This document shows, piece by piece, positions 22,019 through 25,382 of a DNA stretch of 25,382 bases. The notes below the pieces were generated by a model. That model saw nothing but the letters and a program-made list of their open reading frames with translations, was not told the DNA's origin and made no database searches. This stretch comes from a virus. Where the stretch lies: IMG/VR virus record IMGVR_UViG_3300033145_000235, positions 1-25,382 of that record. The stretch is one strand, 5' to 3'. Made by a program: the position numbers and the translations under genes. Every line of letters starts with the position of its first letter. The first letter of the stretch is position 1.

Positions 22019-24406
22019 ATGGCTATATCACCAATACCAATTAGAAAAATTGCTACTCCAAGTAAAATTACTGAACTTACTGAGATAGGAAGACGAGCAG
22101 GACTTGAGAAACAAGTAGCAAAGGTTACTAAGAAACAGGTTGAAAGACCTGGTGAGATTTTTAGTGGTGGATTTATTTCTGATATATTTGACACCTTAAA
22201 TGTTTTACAATATGGAATTACTGGTTTGGTAAAAGGAAAATCTTTTAAAGAAGGGGTTAGGACGCGACAAAGTTTTACCAATAAAGATGCTTTGGGTGAC
22301 CTGGGAATACCTGGTGTTATTGGTGGTCTTGTATTAGATATTGCTATTGACCCATTAACCTATATTCCAGTATTGGGTTGGGGTGCTAAAGCATTAAAAG
22401 GAATAAAAAAGGGTGGAAAAATTGTTGGAAAAGGATTAGCAAAGGTTCCTGCTATTAAAAAATCTGGTGATGTTTTAGGAAGAATGTTTATTTATCGACA
22501 CGGACAAGATAAACTTTATCGTGAAATAGCAGAAAGAAGTATTAAAAACATTGCCATTGGACAACAAAATGTTCTTAAAATTGCTGAACCATTAACTAAA
22601 TTAGATGCTGGTATTCAAAGAACTATTGCTACTGCTCGTAAATTAGGTAAATTAGATAGTTTATCTCCAGATATATTAGCAAAAGCAAAACCAGCATTTA
22701 ATAAACTTGATGAGCTTGGAGCTCAAGCAGTTAAGGTTGGTTTATTAGATAAGGCAACTTATGATAAAAATGTTGGTAAATATATAGCTCGTCTTTATAG
22801 GACAAAAGAGGTTGGTAAAAAAGCATTAACACCATTTGCTAAAGCAAAACCAAAAAGAATTGATATTTCCCGATTTATGAAAAAGAAAGATATTCCAGAT
22901 ATTGTTAGAGAATCTCTTGGAGAAATATTAGAAGCTGGTTATCCAACCGCTAAATCATTAGTCCAATTAACATCAGCAGTAGAACAAGCAAAATTGTTTA
23001 ATGTTGTTGCTAAAAAATGGGGAAGTAATGTTCTTAAAAGTGGTTTTGAAAAATTGCCAGTATCAAAAAGATTAGGAAATTTATCTGGTATGTATATCCC
23101 AAAAGCAATTTTTGATGATATACAAGAGATATTAAGACCCACTGGTGGACTTGGAAAAAAAATAGTTGCTGGTTTTAAATATGGAAAAGTTATTCTTAAT
23201 CCCGCTACTCATAGTAGAAATATTATGAGTAATTTTATCCTTAATAATTTTGAAGGACTTAATCCTACTCGTTTAGATATTTATGGAGAAGCTGCTAAAC
23301 AGTTAGCAACTAAGGGAAAATGGTATAAAGAAGCTACTAAAGAGGGATTAGGATTAAATACATTTGCTGCTCAAGAAATTAAGAATATTTTATTTGGACC
23401 AGAGGTTGGTAAATTAAAAAGGGGAACAAGAAAAGTAATGGATAAAATAGCTGACCTTTATCAGAAAGAAGAAAACTTTGCTAAGATGGCTCAATATATT
23501 TTTCAAAGAAAAAAGGGATTAGTTCCAACCGAGGCGTGGAAGGTTGCCGAAAGAGCCACATTTAATTATACGCAAGTTACGCCTTTTATACGGAAATTAA
23601 GAGAGAGTTTATTTGGTTTTCCTTTTATAACCTTTACTTATAAAGTAACTCCACAAGTTTTAAAAACTGTCATTAAATCTCCTACTAAAATATCTAACAT
23701 TGGAAAAATAAAAACTGCTATTGAAAATCTTTCTCCTATATCAGTAAGAGAAGCTGAACGAGAAGCACAACCAGATTATATTAGAAATGGTTTATTTATT
23801 CGTATACCCAAAAAAGATAAATATGGTAGAAATCTTTATTTTGATTTAACTTATATTGTTCCTTTCGGAGATATAGTTTCTGGTCAATTCTTTTCAGCAG
23901 AAGGTAGGGCAACAACACCAGCACAAGCAGTATTTGGTAAATTTCCTTTATTAAATACCATTAAAGAACTTTCTGAAAATAAAGATTTTTTTGGCAGAGA
24001 TATTGTTAGGGGAGATAGCATAGAACCCTGGCAACAAGGTGGAGATATAATGAAATATTTATTAAAATTTTATTTACCACCCTTAGCTGAAGGACCAATA
24101 GAAGCTACCTTAGATAAAAAGGTTAGACAACAAATTGGTGCTGCTGCTTTTTTGCCTGGGCGTATGGGAAGGTCTTTAGAATTTGAAAGACTTATTAGAA
24201 AAGACCCAAAAGCAGCTACCTTTAGAACAACAAGAACACCAACACAAGAATTGTTAAGAAGTTTTGCTGGAATAAAAACTACCCCATTTAATTTAGAGGC
24301 AGAACAGATGAAAAGAGAAAAAGAATTACGAGAAAAACTTGAAAGACTTTTAATCTCTGCTGGTGTTGTAAAAGAATTTAAAAGAACATTTGTTCCTAAA
24401 TTATGA
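22019..24406 (+). CDS. Large internal virion/ejection-type protein
   Basis: This is a 795-residue protein with a hydrophobic segment at about 96-140 (LGIPGVIGGLVLDIAIDPL followed by TYIPVLGWGAKALKGIKKGG). This 'LDIA.DPLTYIP..G' pattern is seen in large phage proteins thought to be ejected into the host. The remainder is helical and basic, with ATHSRNIMSNFILNNFEG at about 400 and KVAERATFNYTQVTPFIRKL at about 510. FPFITFTYKVTPQVLKTVIK at about 535 suggests membrane interaction. There is no visible catalytic site such as a lytic transglycosylase Glu motif. It starts 2 bases after its neighbour and its stop overlaps the peptidase start (ATGA). A role in forming the DNA channel during entry is inferred. 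Confidence 0.6.
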   Translation: MAISPIPIRKIATPSKITELTEIGRRAGLEKQVAKVTKKQVERPGEIFSGGFISDIFDTLNVLQYGITGLVKGKSFKEGVRTRQSFTNKDALGDLGIPGVIGGLVLDIAIDPLTYIPVLGWGAKALKGIKKGGKIVGKGLAKVPAIKKSGDVLGRMFIYRHGQDKLYREIAERSIKNIAIGQQNVLKIAEPLTKLDAGIQRTIATARKLGKLDSLSPDILAKAKPAFNKLDELGAQAVKVGLLDKATYDKNVGKYIARLYRTKEVGKKALTPFAKAKPKRIDISRFMKKKDIPDIVRESLGEILEAGYPTAKSLVQLTSAVEQAKLFNVVAKKWGSNVLKSGFEKLPVSKRLGNLSGMYIPKAIFDDIQEILRPTGGLGKKIVAGFKYGKVILNPATHSRNIMSNFILNNFEGLNPTRLDIYGEAAKQLATKGKWYKEATKEGLGLNTFAAQEIKNILFGPEVGKLKRGTRKVMDKIADLYQKEENFAKMAQYIFQRKKGLVPTEAWKVAERATFNYTQVTPFIRKLRESLFGFPFITFTYKVTPQVLKTVIKSPTKISNIGKIKTAIENLSPISVREAEREAQPDYIRNGLFIRIPKKDKYGRNLYFDLTYIVPFGDIVSGQFFSAEGRATTPAQAVFGKFPLLNTIKELSENKDFFGRDIVRGDSIEPWQQGGDIMKYLLKFYLPPLAEGPIEATLDKKVRQQIGAAAFLPGRMGRSLEFERLIRKDPKAATFRTTRTPTQELLRSFAGIKTTPFNLEAEQMKREKELREKLERLLISAGVVKEFKRTFVPKL

Positions 24407-25275
24407 ACTACTTAATAGACATACAACCAAAACGCCCTACTGATTATTCTATTGGTGCGTTAGATGAAACCCCAATAAATCCTTCGGGAAACTGGAAGGA
24501 TTGTTTACCCATAAAAGAATATCAAAACAGAGGTTTAGAAACGGTAGCCTGCGTGTCCTTCTCCGCCCTAAATTGCCTTGAGATACTCCACAAGCGTCTG
24601 TATGGCGTTGAAATGAACTGGTCTGATAGATTTACCGCCAAAATGTCTAACACCACGCACAGGGGCAACTGGTTAACAACAGTGGCTGATAGCATTAGGC
24701 ACGACGGCTTAATTTTAGAGAAAGATTATCCAAGTATTTGGACAAGTTGGGACAATTATTATCAAGAAGTGCCACAAGAATTAAAAAACAAAGGTAAAGA
24801 GTTTTTAAAACAATATAAAATAAATTACGAGTGGATTATACCAACAAATCCAGATACTCTTATATATGCTTTAAAAATAGCACCAATACAAGTTGTAGTT
24901 CACGCTTGGAGTAATAAGGTTAATGGCATTTATCAACGAACAGAAAAACCATTAAATCACGCAGTTGTTTTAATCAATTCAGTTTATGGCAAATACTGGG
25001 AAATTTTTGATACATACGACGGAATTATTAAAAAACTTGCTTGGGATTATAATATAAATCACGGCTTTAAATATAGTTTAACTAAAAACAATATGCGATT
25101 TATCAAAGAAAAATCTAAATCAGCAGTTTATTTAATTAAAGGTCAGGAATTGTATCCGATAAATGATGAGAAAGATTATCTTAATTTAGAATTAGATTGG
25201 TCGGTCGTTCAAGAAGTTGAAAATCTTGACGGATATACAATTTCAGATAAAAAATTATATACTTTTATTAGGTAA
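24403..25275 (+). CDS. Papain-like cysteine peptidase with surface-type repeat
   Basis: This 290-residue protein has a C1-type arrangement: Cys50 in ETVACVSFSALN at the nucleophile position, His186 in PLNHAVVLINSVYG, and Asp203 in YWEIFDTYDG. In papain the third residue is Asn, about 16 past the His. Here it is Asp 17 past it, at the expected site. Gln41 might form the oxyanion hole. The C-terminal part (about 241-278; AVYLIKGQELYPINDEKDY, LDWSVVQEVENLDGY) resembles the repeat in the protein at 20451. No signal peptide is seen. It could process virion proteins, act on the cell wall during entry or lysis, or act in the host. Position at the end of the internal-protein genes, before a small hydrophobic gene, fits lysis or entry. 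Confidence 0.65.
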   Translation: MNYLIDIQPKRPTDYSIGALDETPINPSGNWKDCLPIKEYQNRGLETVACVSFSALNCLEILHKRLYGVEMNWSDRFTAKMSNTTHRGNWLTTVADSIRHDGLILEKDYPSIWTSWDNYYQEVPQELKNKGKEFLKQYKINYEWIIPTNPDTLIYALKIAPIQVVVHAWSNKVNGIYQRTEKPLNHAVVLINSVYGKYWEIFDTYDGIIKKLAWDYNINHGFKYSLTKNNMRFIKEKSKSAVYLIKGQELYPINDEKDYLNLELDWSVVQEVENLDGYTISDKKLYTFIR

Positions 25276-25293
25276 TTAACTAATTAAAAACTT

Positions 25294-25382
25294 ATGATTT
25301 CAACAACAACATTAGAAAAAGCGTTTGAAAGAGCGTTAGAGGCATTTGCATTAGGTGCTTTGGCTGCTTTTTCTGTAATTCC
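25294..25382 (+). CDS. Partial small hydrophobic protein, possible holin
   Basis: The frame opens at ATG 25294 and runs off the window. The visible 29 residues are MISTTTLEKAFERALEAFA followed by LGALAAFSVI, an amphipathic helix leading into a hydrophobic one. This pattern is common in small phage holins and other membrane proteins. It follows the peptidase stop by 18 bases, so a lysis pair is plausible. Only the first part is visible, and the start leader (TTAAAAACTT) is like those of the other genes. Confidence 0.5.
   Translation, partial: MISTTTLEKAFERALEAFALGALAAFSVI

Noticed and set aside
22006-22281. 91-codon minus-strand open frame over the start of the large internal protein
   Set aside because: Antisense to the well-supported plus-strand gene, with no neighbours on that strand.
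1-25382. Search for tRNA genes, CRISPR arrays and insertion-sequence ends
   Set aside because: No cloverleaf with a plausible acceptor and T-loop, no regular repeat-spacer pattern, and no transposase or terminal repeats were seen by eye.
1-25382. Possible stop-codon recoding (TAG or TGA reassigned)
   Set aside because: TAA, TAG and TGA all end convincing genes at sensible positions, and no conserved protein needs readthrough.

Overview
The window is a contiguous piece of a low-GC (visually about one third G+C) tailed-phage or prophage genome. Nearly every gene is on the + strand, and many overlap or are only a few bases apart. The gene set is a virion-assembly module: small and large terminase, portal, scaffold, an N4-gp56-type major capsid protein, adaptor, nozzle-like beta-rich protein, fibres and two large internal or ejection-type proteins. 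There is no tape measure of the long-tail type, no sheath and no baseplate, so a podovirus-like (short-tailed) particle is the best inference. Genes end with TAA, TAG or TGA and tryptophan is TGG, so the standard bacterial code fits and no stop recoding is seen. Almost all starts sit behind A/T-only leaders (aaattATG, aaatATG) with no Shine-Dalgarno; the major capsid gene, with AGAGG 8 bases upstream, is the clear exception. The host cannot be named from this. Some uncultivated lineages that rarely use Shine-Dalgarno would fit.

Layout: 1-92 holds the start of a divergent minus-strand gene. 93-364 is intergenic, with two perfect DnaA boxes. 365-715 is terminase small subunit. 716-1280 is a 565-base non-coding stretch with inverted repeats. 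1281-1581 has two tiny genes. 1578-3866 is terminase large subunit interrupted by a 333-residue LAGLIDADG intein. 3875-7614 runs portal, two small proteins, scaffold, major capsid protein. 7615-8080 holds an orphan gene bracketed by two strong hairpins. 8081-8323 is a GroES-like co-chaperonin.

8329-15339 is a tightly overlapped seven-gene sugar-modification cassette wrapped around two other genes, an uncharacterised protein and a probable virion surface protein. It has the order GT2, methyltransferase, deacetylase-like, GT4 // unknown, surface protein // GT2, deacetylase-like, GT4. The GT2-deacetylase-GT4 trio therefore occurs twice. Its position inside the late operon suggests virion glycosylation; this is inference. 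A hairpin closes the cassette.

15351-24406 holds adaptor, a repeat peptide, a tail fibre whose 3' end is shifted out of frame by a 5-bp tandem duplication, a one-TM protein, the nozzle-like protein, a second fibre and the two large internal-type proteins. 24403-25275 encodes a papain-like cysteine peptidase and 25294 onward the start of a small hydrophobic protein; these may form a lysis or entry module. The main points for follow-up are the duplicated glycosylation cassette, the 5-bp duplication in the fibre, the intein, the hairpin-bracketed gene and the structured region between the terminase genes.
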